A stretch of 64,000 nucleotides of DNA, from the NCBI RefSeq assembly GCF_014158035.1, contig NZ_JACFXW010000001.1, forward strand, positions 1,240,001-1,304,000. Direction: 5' to 3'. Under the pieces are notes generated by a model, which was not told the origin of the DNA, ran no database searches, and saw only the letters and a list, made by a program, of their open reading frames with translations. The position numbers were made by a program, and so were the translations under genes. The DNA comes from Rhizobium sp. G21. GTDB lineage: Bacteria; Pseudomonadota; Alphaproteobacteria; Rhizobiales; Rhizobiaceae. Every line of letters begins with the position of its first letter. The first letter of the stretch is position 1. Shown here piece after piece: positions 8,519-17,124 of this stretch.

Positions 8519-8951
8519 CTTTCCGTTGGATCGGGACGCATGACGCCGTAACGATCAACGCCGTCAACTGTGCGTCGACCCGTGAACCACATCAGCTCAT
8601 CGATCCAGGTAAACTCGAAGGCGCGCTTGCGCGGCCGGAGAATGCAGCCTTTACGACGGCGAGCAGGATCTACTCCACCTCGCAATTGTTACGCTCGTGG
8701 CGATTGCCAGAGCGCATGCCTTTCTTCAGGGAAACAAGCGGACCGCGTTTCACTGCGCACGGCTGTTCCTTCAGCGTCACGGCTATGATTTCGACCAGCG
8801 CCTCGACGAGGTCATCGGACAATCGGGAGAACCCGTCGTGGCGGAGATGATCATCGCCGTCATCGAGGGTGAGAAAGAGGCGTTGGAGCTGGAAGTGTTT
8901 CTCGAAGCCTTCATCGTCGAAACCGAACAACCCCTGGCGGATGGGCAATAG
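8515..8951 (+). CDS. doc: Doc/Fic-family toxin (frameshifted)
   Basis: About 145 residues. The start MTFRWIGTHDAVTINAVNCA and the C-terminal part with the Fic motif HAFLQGNKRTAF (His and Asn present) identify a Doc-type toxin; Doc phosphorylates EF-Tu in the best-studied system. The N-terminal part (8515 to about 8640) and Fic part (about 8650-8951) lie in different frames. One missing base around 8635-8650 explains it, since the second frame reads YDGEQDLLHLAIVTLVAIAR upstream of the Fic motif. In the motif Gln-Gly replaces the usual Asp-Ala/Gly pair before Asn. As sequenced no full toxin would be made. Confidence 0.8.
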
Positions 8952-9026
8952 GAGGCTTCCACGACGGACAATGCGCGCCGTCCGATATAGGGACGCCTCG
9001 TTGGCGCAGATCCCGAGCGGACGATC

Positions 9027-9403
9027 TCAGCCCTCCCCTCCAACCGCTTCTCACCCATCTTGAACCAGGCGTTGGCGATCAGTCCGTCGCGGATCTCGTA
9101 GATCGCCACCACCTCCACCTCGCCCAGGCCTTCCTCGAAGTTGCGCGTGACGATCTCGTGATCGACGACGAGATCGCCGAGCGCGATGCGCGAGACGAGC
9201 CGGCCATGCAGATCCGGCTCGCGGAACCGCTCGACATGACGTGCGCGGATTTCTTCCGCGCCGCGCGCCAGCAGCGTCGAGGGAAAAGCGTAATAGCCGC
9301 AATCCTCCGCCCAGAACCGCATGAAAGCGTCGATGTCGCGGGCGTTGTAGGCGTCGAGTTGCGCCTGGACGGGATCGGTCATGACGGTGTTTGCTGATGA
9401 CAT
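9027..9403 (-). CDS. NTF2/SnoaL-like protein
   Basis: Small cone-fold (NTF2-like) protein, about 125 residues: VQAQLDAYNARDIDAFMRFW, AEDCGYYAFPSTLLARG, VSRIALGDLVVDHEIVTRNF and ANAWFKMGEKRLEG. Such proteins are usually annotated as SnoaL-like or steroid-isomerase-like; the substrate is unknown. The frame runs open far past the family's usual end, to 8783, overlapping the Doc gene. One missing base in the G4 run (plus-strand C run near 9034-9038) would bring in a stop at 9027, which I adopt tentatively. The start at 9403 is 5 bases after the deoR stop, so the two are cotranscribed. Confidence 0.65.
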
Positions 9404-9408
9404 ATCCC

Positions 9409-10170
9409 TCACCCCGCCACGCTCACCGTCGCCCCGCTTTCCGCCATCAACCGCGCCCTCTCCGGCTCCAGCGCGCCGCCGGTGAGGACGCCGGCGAAGG
9501 CGGAGAGAGGGGTGAAGGCGTGCAGCGCGCGCTTGTCGAACTTGCCGCGATCGACCAGCAGGAAGCTGCGCTCGGCGCTTTGCATCATCGCCCGCTTGGT
9601 GACGACGACCTCCTGTTCCTGATGGAAGGCGGTCGCGCCCTGGATGGCGGAGGCGGTGAGGAAGGCGATGTCGGCGGAGAGCGAGGCGAGCGCCGCATCG
9701 GTGACCAGGCCGAAAAAGCCGTTGAACTTCTTGGAATATTGCCCGCCCAGCGCGATGAGGTTGACGCCCGCCTCGCCTGCGAGCGCCGTGATGACGCCGA
9801 GATTGTTGGTGATGACGGTGAGCGGCTTCAGATCGAGCAGATGGGCGGCGACGCGGCCGGCGGTGGAGCCGTCGTCGAGGATCACCGTCTGGCCGGGCTC
9901 GACGAGACCGGCGGCGGCGCGAGCGATGCGCTCCTTCTCGTCGGCGGCCATTTTCTGCCGGTAACGATAATCGCTTTCGAACCGGGCGGAGGATTGCACG
10001 GTGGCGCCGCCGCGCACCTTGCGCAGAAAGCCGCTCTGCTCGAGTTCGTCGAGATCGCGATGGATGGTCATTTTGGAGACGGCGAAGCGAGCCGCGAGAT
10101 CATCGACCCCGGCCTGCCCCTCGGCGAGCAGCCATTGCATGATGCCGTCGCGACGATCTTCCGATTTCAT
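9409..10170 (-). CDS. DeoR-family sugar-phosphate-responsive regulator
   Basis: About 253 residues. The N-terminal winged helix-turn-helix is GVDDLAARFAVSKMTIHRDL, followed by FLRKVRGGA, the standard DeoR signature. The C-terminal DeoRC domain has VILDDGSTAGRVAAHL, LTVITNN and FLLVDRGKFDKRA, which bind a phosphorylated sugar. ATG 10170 is chosen because GAAGGGG precedes it; the frame is open further upstream without family similarity. It is divergent from the class II aldolase gene fba across an AT-rich intergenic region and probably regulates it. Confidence 0.85.
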   Translation of the reverse strand: MKSEDRRDGIMQWLLAEGQAGVDDLAARFAVSKMTIHRDLDELEQSGFLRKVRGGATVQSSARFESDYRYRQKMAADEKERIARAAAGLVEPGQTVILDDGSTAGRVAAHLLDLKPLTVITNNLGVITALAGEAGVNLIALGGQYSKKFNGFFGLVTDAALASLSADIAFLTASAIQGATAFHQEQEVVVTKRAMMQSAERSFLLVDRGKFDKRALHAFTPLSAFAGVLTGGALEPERARLMAESGATVSVAG

Positions 10171-10533
10171 GCTCGCCCCTTCCATTCTCCGCCTGCGGTT
10201 TTGGCCGATCGCGCCGCGGCTGGCAAGGGCCGGGAACACAAGCGGAGTCAGCACGTTTTCTTCGACACTGAGGCACGTACGGCAAAGATCAGCGCGACAT
10301 TTATAAAATCGATTTAAATATTTTATCCCGTCCAGGCAGGAAGAGTGGAATGTCGGAGGACTGATTTCATTTCAAAATTTCAAATTGTTTCCGGTCTTGA
10401 CTTTCATTTTCCGAGATTGCACCTAGACGGGGACTTAAATGTTTAATTCCGTTTAAAACGTTTGAAATGGCAAACGTCAAACATGGGACTAGACTTTCCA
10501 TATCGCCGACACAGGGAAACAGGAGGATAACAC
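10171..10533. promoter_or_regulatory. AT-rich divergent region between deoR-like gene and fba
   Basis: From about 10290 to 10480 it is markedly AT-rich and repeats short TTTCAAAT/ATTTGAAA-like blocks (ATTTCAAAATTTCAAATT near 10369-10386, GTTTAAAACGTTTGAAAT near 10451-10468). These are good candidates for DeoR operator sites shared by the two divergent promoters. No gene is seen in it. Confidence 0.5.
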
Positions 10534-11598
10534 GTGGCGCGCATCACGCTCAGACAGCTTCTCGATCACGCAGCCGAATACAGCTATGGCGTCCCCGCCT
10601 TCAACATCAACAATATGGAGCAGGGACTGGCGATCATGGAGGCCGCTCAGGCGACGCGCGCGCCGGTGATCCTGCAGGCGAGCCGCGGCGCCCGCGCCTA
10701 CGCCAATGACGTGGTGCTGGCGAAACTGATCGACGCGCTGGTCGAAATCCATCCCGACATCCCGATCTGCATGCATCTCGACCACGGCAACAACGAAGCC
10801 ACCTGCATGACGGCCATCCAGCACGGCTTCACCTCGGTGATGATGGACGGCTCGCTCAAGGAAGACGGCAAGAGTGCGGCCGATTACGACTACAATGCCG
10901 GCATCACCCGCCGCGTGGTCGACATCGCCCATTGGGGCGGCGTCTCGGTGGAAGGCGAAATCGGCGTGCTCGGCTCGCTCGAACATGGCGGCGGCGAGCA
11001 GGAGGACGGCCACGGCATCGAGGGCGAGATTTCCCACGACCAGTTGCTGACCGATCCGGACCAGGCGGCGCAATTCGTGCGCGACACGCAGGTGGATGCG
11101 CTGGCGGTGGCGATGGGCACCAGCCACGGCGCCTATAAATTCTCGCGCAAGCCGGATGGCGACGTGCTGGCGATGAGCGTGATCGAGGCGATCCACGCCA
11201 AGTTGCCCGACACGCATCTCGTGATGCACGGCTCGTCGTCGGTGCCGGAAGACCTGCAGGAGATCATCAACAAGTTCGGCGGCGAGATGAAGCCGACCTG
11301 GGGCGTGCCGGTGGAGGAAATCCAGCGCGGCATCAAGCATGGCGTGCGCAAGATCAATATCGACACCGACAACCGCATGGCGATGACCGGCGCGATCCGC
11401 AAGGTGCTGTTCGAAAACCCCAGCGAATTCGACCCGCGCAAATATCTGGCCCCGGCCATGGCGGCGATGAAAAAGCTCTGCACGCAGCGCTTCGAAGAAT
11501 TCGGCACGGCGGGCCATGCCGACAAGATCAAGCCGATCGGGCTCGCCGAGATGGCCAAGCGGTATAAGAGCGGCAGTTTGGCGCCCAAGGTGGGGTGA
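10534..11598 (+). CDS. fba: Class II fructose-bisphosphate aldolase
   Basis: 354-residue zinc-dependent aldolase of the Calvin-cycle subtype (CbbA/FbaA-like), cleaving fructose 1,6-bisphosphate to DHAP and glyceraldehyde 3-phosphate. Conserved: [22 protein letters not shown] (zinc His and catalytic Asp), [46 protein letters not shown] and [14 protein letters not shown]. Starts at GTG 10534 with AGGAGG upstream. Divergent from a DeoR regulator. It may feed triose phosphates into the same carbon flow as the tetritol locus, though it is 15 kb away. Confidence 0.95.
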   Translation: MARITLRQLLDHAAEYSYGVPAFNINNMEQGLAIMEAAQATRAPVILQASRGARAYANDVVLAKLIDALVEIHPDIPICMHLDHGNNEATCMTAIQHGFTSVMMDGSLKEDGKSAADYDYNAGITRRVVDIAHWGGVSVEGEIGVLGSLEHGGGEQEDGHGIEGEISHDQLLTDPDQAAQFVRDTQVDALAVAMGTSHGAYKFSRKPDGDVLAMSVIEAIHAKLPDTHLVMHGSSSVPEDLQEIINKFGGEMKPTWGVPVEEIQRGIKHGVRKINIDTDNRMAMTGAIRKVLFENPSEFDPRKYLAPAMAAMKKLCTQRFEEFGTAGHADKIKPIGLAEMAKRYKSGSLAPKVG

Positions 11599-11633
11599 GG
11601 TCTCAGCAGGCTGGATGAGGACGGAGCCGGGGG

Positions 11634-11656
11634 CCGGGAGGCCTCCGGTTTTTTCC
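11634..11656 (+). terminator. Probable rho-independent terminator after fba
   Basis: CCGGGAGGCCTCCGG, a near-perfect GC-rich dyad, is followed by TTTTTT about 35 bases after the fba stop. Confidence 0.65.
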
Positions 11657-11808
11657 GTTTTCGGTTTAGGACGACTTTTACCTAAACCTGCGAGCGCACG
11701 AGAAGACCACCTCTTTTCAATCTAGAGAATATATAGCACCATAAGCACAGCCCTTAAATTTCGGTTGTCACTTGACAACTTCACCATGTTCTACGACTAT
11801 GGAGCCTG

Positions 11809-12072
11809 ATGTTGCGCGCCCATCATCCGAAGAAGGATATCGAGGACGCTTTGAAATATGCCGAAGCGTCAGGTTGGCGCATCAGCGTCGGGGGAAGCCA
11901 CGCTTGGGGCAAGATGTTCTGTCCCTATCGAGAAGATGTGTGCCGATGCGGCGAGTTTTGCATCACCAGTATCTGGAGCACGCCAAAGAACTCGGCAAAC
12001 CATGCCAAAGGGCTGCGGCGCGTGGTCGACAATTGCACAACGCGCAAAAAGACCGCGACGACCAAGATATGA
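11809..12072 (+). CDS. HicA-like small protein, probable toxin
   Basis: 87 residues: KKDIEDALKYAEASGWRISV, then GGSHAWGKMFCPY, CRCGEFCITSIWSTPKN and NHAKGLRRVVDNC. The GWR...GGSHxW arrangement with a central His resembles the dsRNA-binding fold of HicA toxins, but the Cys-rich insertion (FCPY, VCRCGEFC) marks a distinct subfamily that could bind metal. It is followed 12 bases later by a DNA-binding protein, as in hicAB operons. Functional assignment is inferred from motif and pairing. Confidence 0.68.
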   Translation: MLRAHHPKKDIEDALKYAEASGWRISVGGSHAWGKMFCPYREDVCRCGEFCITSIWSTPKNSANHAKGLRRVVDNCTTRKKTATTKI

Positions 12073-12084
12073 CTGGGTGAATAA

Positions 12085-12627
12085 ATGCCGGATTACAATT
12101 TCACACTGAAATACCGCTTGGCTGATGATGACGCCGATCATGACGCGATCGTCGAGCGGCTGGGCGAAGCGGGCTGCACGGATGCATTGGTCGGCCTCGG
12201 GATTGCGGGTCGGCTCGCTTTACGGTTTGACCGGGAGGCCGACGATGCGCGAAACGCGGTTCGAACCGCGCTCGAGGACGTCAAGTCCGTGCTGCCGACC
12301 GCAACGCTGGTCGAAGTCCATCCCGATATCGTCACCGCCACCGAGGTCGCGGAACTCGTCGGAAAAACCCGACAGAACATCCGTAAACTCATGCTGTCTC
12401 ATTCTGATTTTCCGAGCCCCGTCCATGACGGTCCATCGGTGACGCTTTGGCATCTCTCGGACGTGCTGGACTGGCTGGAGACGCGTCAGGACTATAAGTT
12501 GGATAAAGCTTTGCGAGAAACGGCTTGCGTTGCGCGTGAGTTGAATATGGCGAAAGAAGTAGCACGTAGCCACAGTCGCGAAGCAGCGGCGGAGTACGAT
12601 TTTGTTGACAATCGTCGCCTTGGTTAG
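12085..12627 (+). CDS. HicB-like antitoxin with AlpA-type helix-turn-helix
   Basis: 180 residues. N-terminal half (YNFTLKYRLADDDADHDAIV ... GLGIAGRLALRFDREADD) looks like a ferredoxin-like/HicB fold; the C-terminal half has a MerR/AlpA-type helix-turn-helix, VTATEVAELVGKTRQNIRKL, with FPSPVHDG and LWHLSDVLDWLE. It follows the HicA-like gene by 12 bases. The pair resembles a type II toxin-antitoxin operon in which this partner neutralises and autoregulates. Composition is normal for the window. Confidence 0.7.
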   Translation: MPDYNFTLKYRLADDDADHDAIVERLGEAGCTDALVGLGIAGRLALRFDREADDARNAVRTALEDVKSVLPTATLVEVHPDIVTATEVAELVGKTRQNIRKLMLSHSDFPSPVHDGPSVTLWHLSDVLDWLETRQDYKLDKALRETACVARELNMAKEVARSHSREAAAEYDFVDNRRLG

Positions 12628-12681
12628 GGAGCCCGCGAGCGTTAGGCGGACGAGGAGTAGTACGCCTCAAACATCACAAAC

Positions 12682-13131
12682 ATGATAGAACAGGAGGCGG
12701 CTTACATAGTTCCAATTATATTTCAGACCGGCAAAGGGGAAGTTACCAACGTAGACTATTCACGCGCAGTAATAAGAGTGTCAGCAGTTTGGCCGCAACG
12801 TGATATGCCTGCTATTCCACTGATCGCAATGATAGATACCGGAGCCGGACGTTCTGTAGTTGACAAGAGGCTACTGCCGACTTCTTTGATTCCGATTGAA
12901 TTCGACGTACCTTCAATTGCTGTCCATGGATACCGTAGGTTGTAGAACGCCTATGATATGACTCTAGGATTTGATTAGTCCTTTATAAAGGTAAAAATAA
13001 TTGCGGTCGCGATAGAATTCAATAGTGTCGGATATCAGATGATACTAGGAATAGACTTTTTAAGACTTGGTCGATTGACTATCGATTACAGGAATCAAAC
13101 ACAGTCTTCATTTATTTTCCATGAAACTTAG
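12682..13131 (+). pseudogene. Retropepsin-like aspartyl protease broken by two in-frame amber codons
   Basis: One continuous frame of 150 codons carries the catalytic box IAMIDTGAGRSVVD (Asp-Thr-Gly) and, further on, YQMILGIDFLRLGRLTIDYR, the second hallmark of retropepsin-like proteins. It ends IFHET at a TAG at 13129-13131. Two in-frame TAG codons, at 12943-12945 and 12976-12978, interrupt it, so only the first 87 residues would normally be made. The DNA is AT-rich and unlike neighbours. There is no frameshift, unlike the other damaged genes here. It is either a young pseudogene or acquired DNA. Confidence 0.65.
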
Positions 13132-13369
13132 AACACACAAGATTCGAAACTCGATCAAGATTCTACGGCGCTTAGCGTTCGCATTCCGCCCTTCACCCTA
13201 AGGCTTGTCTCTAAGGCTGAAGTCTTTTCCCAAACCGCCGAAGCTTCCATCAGATGCGCGACCCAGGCAGATGCTCGGCGTAGATCGAGCAGGACTTACG
13301 TGGCGGCCGGCGCGAACATGTGGCTCGCACATTGCTCTGCCGAGCTGTAGAATGTGTGCGTTCGCCCCC
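13132..13369. other. Gene-poor spacer
   Basis: Lies between the broken retropepsin gene and the DUF4287 gene. Composition returns from AT-rich to GC-rich around 13190. No convincing coding frame, repeat or terminator was seen. Confidence 0.4.
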
Positions 13370-13585
13370 TCACCCGCCCTTTTCCTCCGCCAGCGTCTGC
13401 GCCACGATCGCATTGGCGTGGCCGTGGCCCATGCCGTGCTCGGTCTTCAGCATCGCCACCAGCTCCATATGCCTGGCGGGAGCGCGCGCCCGCACCAGCG
13501 CCTGCCAGTCGGCGATCGAGCGGCCGTATTTCTTTTCGATGGCGGGAAAATAAGAAGCCGGGCCTTTGATCTTGTCGTCGGTCAT
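13370..13585 (-). CDS. DUF4287-domain small protein
   Basis: 71 residues beginning MTDDKIKGPASYFPAIEKKY, continuing GRSIADWQALVRA and HMELVAMLKTEHGMGHGHAN, and ending LAEEKGG. This matches the DUF4287 family, small cytosolic helical proteins of unknown role often fused to or beside DUF5655. The ATG at 13585 overlaps the stop of the upstream VOC gene (ATGA), so the two are translationally coupled. Confidence 0.85.
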   Translation of the reverse strand: MTDDKIKGPASYFPAIEKKYGRSIADWQALVRARAPARHMELVAMLKTEHGMGHGHANAIVAQTLAEEKGG

Positions 13586-14061
13586 TGCGGTTCCCGTCTC
13601 GCGGCGTCGATGGCGGCGACGTCGAGTTTCTGCATGGTCATCATCGCGGCGAAGGCGCGGCGGGCCTCGTCGCCGCCGGCGGCCATGGCGTCGAGCAGCG
13701 TGCGCGGGGTGATCTGCCAGGAAACGCCCCAGCGATCCTTGCACCAGCCGCAGTCGCTGGCCTTGCCGTCATTGCCGATGATGGCGTTCCAGTAGCGGTC
13801 GGTCTCTTCCTGGCTGTCGGTGACGATCTGGAAGGAGAAGGCTTCCGATTGCGTGAAGGTCGGGCCGCCGTTGAGGCCGATGCAGTCGATGCCGGCGACG
13901 GTGAATTCCACCACCAGCACGTCGCCTTCGCGACCGTCCGGGAAATCGCCCGGCGCGCGGATCACGCGGCCGAGACGGCTGTCGGGAAATGTGTCGGCGT
14001 AAAAGCGGGCGGCGTCTTCGGCGTCGCGGTCGTACCAGAGGCAAATACGGTTGCTGGACAT
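13582..14061 (-). CDS. VOC-family (PhnB-like) protein
   Basis: 159-residue protein of the vicinal oxygen chelate superfamily, often annotated as PhnB or 3-demethylubiquinone methyltransferase-like. Features: ICLWYDRDAEDAARFYADTF, VVEFTVAGIDCIGLNGGPTF, SFQIVTDSQEETDRYWNAII and CGWCKDRWGVSWQITPRTLL. These proteins act as dimers of beta-alpha-beta-beta-beta units; the substrate here is unknown. Four-base overlap with the DUF4287 gene indicates a two-gene operon. Confidence 0.87.
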   Translation of the reverse strand: MSSNRICLWYDRDAEDAARFYADTFPDSRLGRVIRAPGDFPDGREGDVLVVEFTVAGIDCIGLNGGPTFTQSEAFSFQIVTDSQEETDRYWNAIIGNDGKASDCGWCKDRWGVSWQITPRTLLDAMAAGGDEARRAFAAMMTMQKLDVAAIDAARREPQ

Positions 14062-14291
14062 GGCTCTCCTCCCCGTCCTGTTCGAAGGCCGATCCTGTCA
14101 GGGCGACGGAAAGCGCACAAGACGCGCGATGTGAATTTTCTCGCCGCTTGCCATCGAGGGGCAGCACCGGATTGCGGCGATCGCGACGCCCTCTTCGGAG
14201 AGTGCGGAGAATATCTGCGGTCGAGCCCGATCGAGAGATTGACTTGGCGGCGGATCTGCGGATTTTTAGCCATGATGTAGAATTCTTGCGG

Positions 14292-15245
14292 ATGGCGCTG
14301 TTCATGAACCAGACACCGGTGGCGGTCCGCGCGAGGATGGCGCGGGCGCAAGATGCGGCGGCCATGCTCGGCTTTCTCGAACGCCATCTCTGGCGCAGGA
14401 CGGTGACCGACCCGGCTTTGCTGGAGTTCTGCGCCGAGCGTCTTGCGGCAGGCACGTTGCGCGGCGGCATGATCGAGGAGGTTCACAACCGGGCGGACGA
14501 TCCTCTGGTGTTGTCGGCGGTCGGCGCGAGCGCTTTCGTGACCGATGAGGCCATTGCGGAATTCCTGACCGGCGACAGACCCATGGGCGCCCTGGACATG
14601 TTGTTGAAGGCCGGACGCGGCGAAGGCGGCATTCTTGCGCGCGAAAGCGATATCGCCGCCGGCAATTCCGGCCCGGGGCTCAACCTGCTGGTGATCGGCT
14701 TTGCGCATCGCTATGACAATCCGGAGGATCCGCGCTGCCGGGTGCTTCTTGCCCGCGCCATCGGCCATTTCGTCGAGGCGCATTCCGGCTTTCTGCTCAA
14801 GCAGGCGGCGCGCGAGGATCCCGAGCCGGTCGCCGGCGTGCTGATCAGTTCCGGCATGCGCGAGATCCGACGCTACCGGCTCGGCGAGATGGAGATCGCC
14901 CTCACCCATCGCCGCCGCGACGACGCGCTGCCGATCTTTCCCGATTCCATCACATCGCAGATCTTTGCGCATGCGCCGCCGATCATTCGCTTCTCGCCGG
15001 CGCAACGCGGGTTGCTGGAGCTGGCGAGCCAGGGAATGACCGACGAGGAGATCGGCGCGGCGCTCGACATTTCGATCAACACCGTCAAACGGACCTGGAA
15101 ACTGATTTACGAGCGCGTCGAGGAACGCGCGCCGCAGGTGATCGCTCCCAGACCGGCGGGACCGGCGCATGTGCGCGGCGCAGAGCGCCGGCGGCACCTG
15201 ATGTCCTATCTCAAGCAGCATCCACAGGAACTGCGCCCGCACTGA
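14292..15245 (+). CDS. LuxR-type helix-turn-helix regulator
   Basis: 317 residues. The C-terminal region (about 235-275) is a LuxR/FixJ helix-turn-helix: FSPAQRGLLELASQGMTDEE, then IGAALDISINTVKRTWK. The N-terminal 220 residues form an uncharacterised sensor-like domain (AAMLGFLERHLWRR, GLNLLVIGFAHRYDNPEDPR). I take ATG 14292 as start because upstream sequence in the frame is shadow-like. It precedes two RTX genes on the same strand, 114 bases before the first, and could control them. The ligand is unknown. Confidence 0.75.
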   Translation: MALFMNQTPVAVRARMARAQDAAAMLGFLERHLWRRTVTDPALLEFCAERLAAGTLRGGMIEEVHNRADDPLVLSAVGASAFVTDEAIAEFLTGDRPMGALDMLLKAGRGEGGILARESDIAAGNSGPGLNLLVIGFAHRYDNPEDPRCRVLLARAIGHFVEAHSGFLLKQAAREDPEPVAGVLISSGMREIRRYRLGEMEIALTHRRRDDALPIFPDSITSQIFAHAPPIIRFSPAQRGLLELASQGMTDEEIGAALDISINTVKRTWKLIYERVEERAPQVIAPRPAGPAHVRGAERRRHLMSYLKQHPQELRPH

Positions 15246-15359
15246 CGCGCGGCGGCGCCGTCGAAAAACCACGCAGGGAGCAACGCCGGGACCCTTTTAG
15301 GGTGATTGCGGAACGGCCGGCGGAGGCCAAACATATCGCCATCTCCAAGGAGAGGCGCG

Positions 15360-16580
15360 ATGACCCTGAAGACGCATTTTCTCATCACCACCCGCACCAC
15401 CACCTGGGCGATCGACAGCGATGCAGACGTGTGGATCGTCAAGCCCGCCGGCGCGATCCTCTCCAATCTGCAGGATGGCATCGTCGAATCCGTCGGCGCC
15501 TCCAACAACACGATCGACATCCAGGGCGAAGTGCGCACCAATGTGCTGAAGGAGAATTCGGCGACCGCGATCCTGGCCCAGGGCGACGGCACGGCCATCG
15601 GCGTGGCCGCCAACGCCAATGTCGAAGGATATTTCGGGATCATGCTGTCGGGCTCCGATCAGCGGGTCGTCAACGACGGCGTCGTGCATGGCGGCGACGA
15701 CCGCGGCTATGGCGTCTATATGCGCGGCGACAAGGGATCGACGGTGGTCAATTCCGGCTCCATCGTCGCCGACACCGCCGTGTTCGTCTATGCCGGCATC
15801 AACCAGTCGACGCCCGACGGCGAGACGGTGATCACCAATACCGGCACGATCTATGGGGTCGACACCGGCGTGGAGACCCATAGCGGAGCGGGCGATTATC
15901 TGAAGCTCGTCAACAAGGGGCTCCTGAAAGGCGAGGAGATCGCCTATAGCGGCGATATCGGCTCCGACAGGATCACCAACAGCGGCACGATCGCGGGCGA
16001 TGTCGTCCTGGCCGGCGGCAACGACTATTTCCTGAACAAGGGCGGCAGACTGATCGGCAATCTCTATGGCGGCGACGGCGACGACACGCTGACCACCACC
16101 AACTCCAGTCTCAAAATGATCGAATCCGCCAACAAGGGCTATGACACCGTTTATTCCTCGGCCAATTACGCGCTGAACGCCAATGTCGAGCAGTTGCTGC
16201 TGGCCGGCGGCAAGAATATCAATGGCGACGGCAACGAGATGGGCAACGCCATCGACGGCAATGCGGGCGCCAACCGGTTGCGCGGCTTTTCCGGCTCCGA
16301 CACGCTGTGGGGCCATGCCGGCAACGACGTTCTGATCGGCGGCGGCAATGGCGACATCTTCGTCTTTTCCGAAGGCGACGGGCGCGACCGCATCGCCGAT
16401 TTCCAGAATGGGTCGGACCTCATCAACCTTTCGGGCTGGACCGAGATGGAGACGTTCGCCGATGTCCGCGCCCATCTGCGCGTCGACGGCGACGACATCG
16501 TCATCTCCGCCGGCGGCGACAGCCTCAGGCTCACGGATGTCGATCGCTCGGAGATCAACAAGACGGATTTCATCCTGTGA
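15360..16580 (+). CDS. RTX calcium-binding protein with beta-helix repeats
   Basis: 406 residues, no Sec signal. N-terminal two thirds consist of irregular beta-helix repeats (VVNSGSIVADTAVFV, VITNTGTIYGVDTGV, ITNSGTIAGDVVLAGGNDYF). These are followed by GGDGDDTL, the motif YDTVYSSANYALNANVEQLL, one block of RTX repeats (GHAGNDVLIGGGNGD) and the tail DRIADFQNGSDLINLSG ... NKTDFIL. The acidic-then-hydrophobic C-terminus fits a type I secretion signal. Close relative of the protein at 17125-18332. Starts ATG 15360 behind AAGGAGAGG. Confidence 0.85.
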   Translation: MTLKTHFLITTRTTTWAIDSDADVWIVKPAGAILSNLQDGIVESVGASNNTIDIQGEVRTNVLKENSATAILAQGDGTAIGVAANANVEGYFGIMLSGSDQRVVNDGVVHGGDDRGYGVYMRGDKGSTVVNSGSIVADTAVFVYAGINQSTPDGETVITNTGTIYGVDTGVETHSGAGDYLKLVNKGLLKGEEIAYSGDIGSDRITNSGTIAGDVVLAGGNDYFLNKGGRLIGNLYGGDGDDTLTTTNSSLKMIESANKGYDTVYSSANYALNANVEQLLLAGGKNINGDGNEMGNAIDGNAGANRLRGFSGSDTLWGHAGNDVLIGGGNGDIFVFSEGDGRDRIADFQNGSDLINLSGWTEMETFADVRAHLRVDGDDIVISAGGDSLRLTDVDRSEINKTDFIL

Positions 16581-17094
16581 CGGCGCGCGCAAAGCTGCAG
16601 CGCCGCGCCCTGCGGGGCCTGCTGCCGACGGCGATCGCTGCGGCTGTGGCGGGACCGGCGCTCGCCGATGACTGCCAGCCGGTGGCCGACGCCTTTGATC
16701 TCCTCGGCAAAGCCCCCGCTTATCGGCAAGTCACCAGTCTCGACGGCAAGGTTCTGCTCGACAGCATCGCGATCGGCGACGATCTCTATGTCAGGGACGG
16801 CGAAAACTGGACCAAGACCTCGCTCAAAAAGGCCAGCGCGCGGCGATGACCAAGCACATGGTTCCCGACGCCGCGAGCCTGAAGGATTGCGCTGTAGCCG
16901 GCGACGAGACGCTCGATGGCGCGGCCATGCATGTCTATGATTACACGCCGCCCGCCGTTCAAGGCGTGGGCGATCCCGGCCCGCAGCGGGTTTGGATCGG
17001 CGCCGATGACGGCCTGCCGCACCGTGTGACGAGCGCGCGCGCCAAGACGGACGCGCGGCTCACCTTCGACGGCGTCACAGCCCCCGCGCCGTAA
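16577..17094 (+). CDS. Small exported protein between two RTX genes (frameshifted)
   Basis: About 172 residues if one base is restored near 16838-16846. It begins at GTG 16577, overlapping the stop of the RTX gene before it. A signal peptide (LPTAIAAAVAGPALA-DD) shows Sec export. The mature part reads YRQVTSLDGKVLLDSIAIGD, LYVRDGENWTKTSLKK, then in the next frame MTKHMVPDAASLKDCAV, AAMHVYDYTPP and RVWIGADDGLPHRV. The fold looks like the periplasmic LolA/LppX-type half-barrel, which is a guess from pattern. As written, the first frame stops at 16849 with an ATGA overlap to the second, so two separate products are formally possible. Confidence 0.65.
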
Positions 17095-17124
17095 AGGCGC
17101 AGTCCAACAGGAAAGGAGCGCCCG

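Noticed and set aside
9409-11598. DeoR/fba pair as part of the tetritol operon
   Set aside because: It is 14 kb from eryI with unrelated accessory genes between; a metabolic link is possible but not a shared operon.
12943-12978. Amber codons read as an amino acid
   Set aside because: No suppressor tRNA or reassignment is visible in the window and TAG is used as a normal stop elsewhere here, for example at 8949-8951; decay is the safer reading.
13140-13370. Integrase, attachment site or insertion sequence at the edge of the accessory zone
   Set aside because: No recombinase motif, terminal repeat or tRNA end was found at either side of 6.2-13.4 kb.
16577-17094. Two separate translationally coupled genes (16577-16849 and 16846-17094)
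   Set aside because: The second frame starts mid-domain without its own signal peptide, and a one-base repair gives a single coherent exported protein; kept as the alternative.
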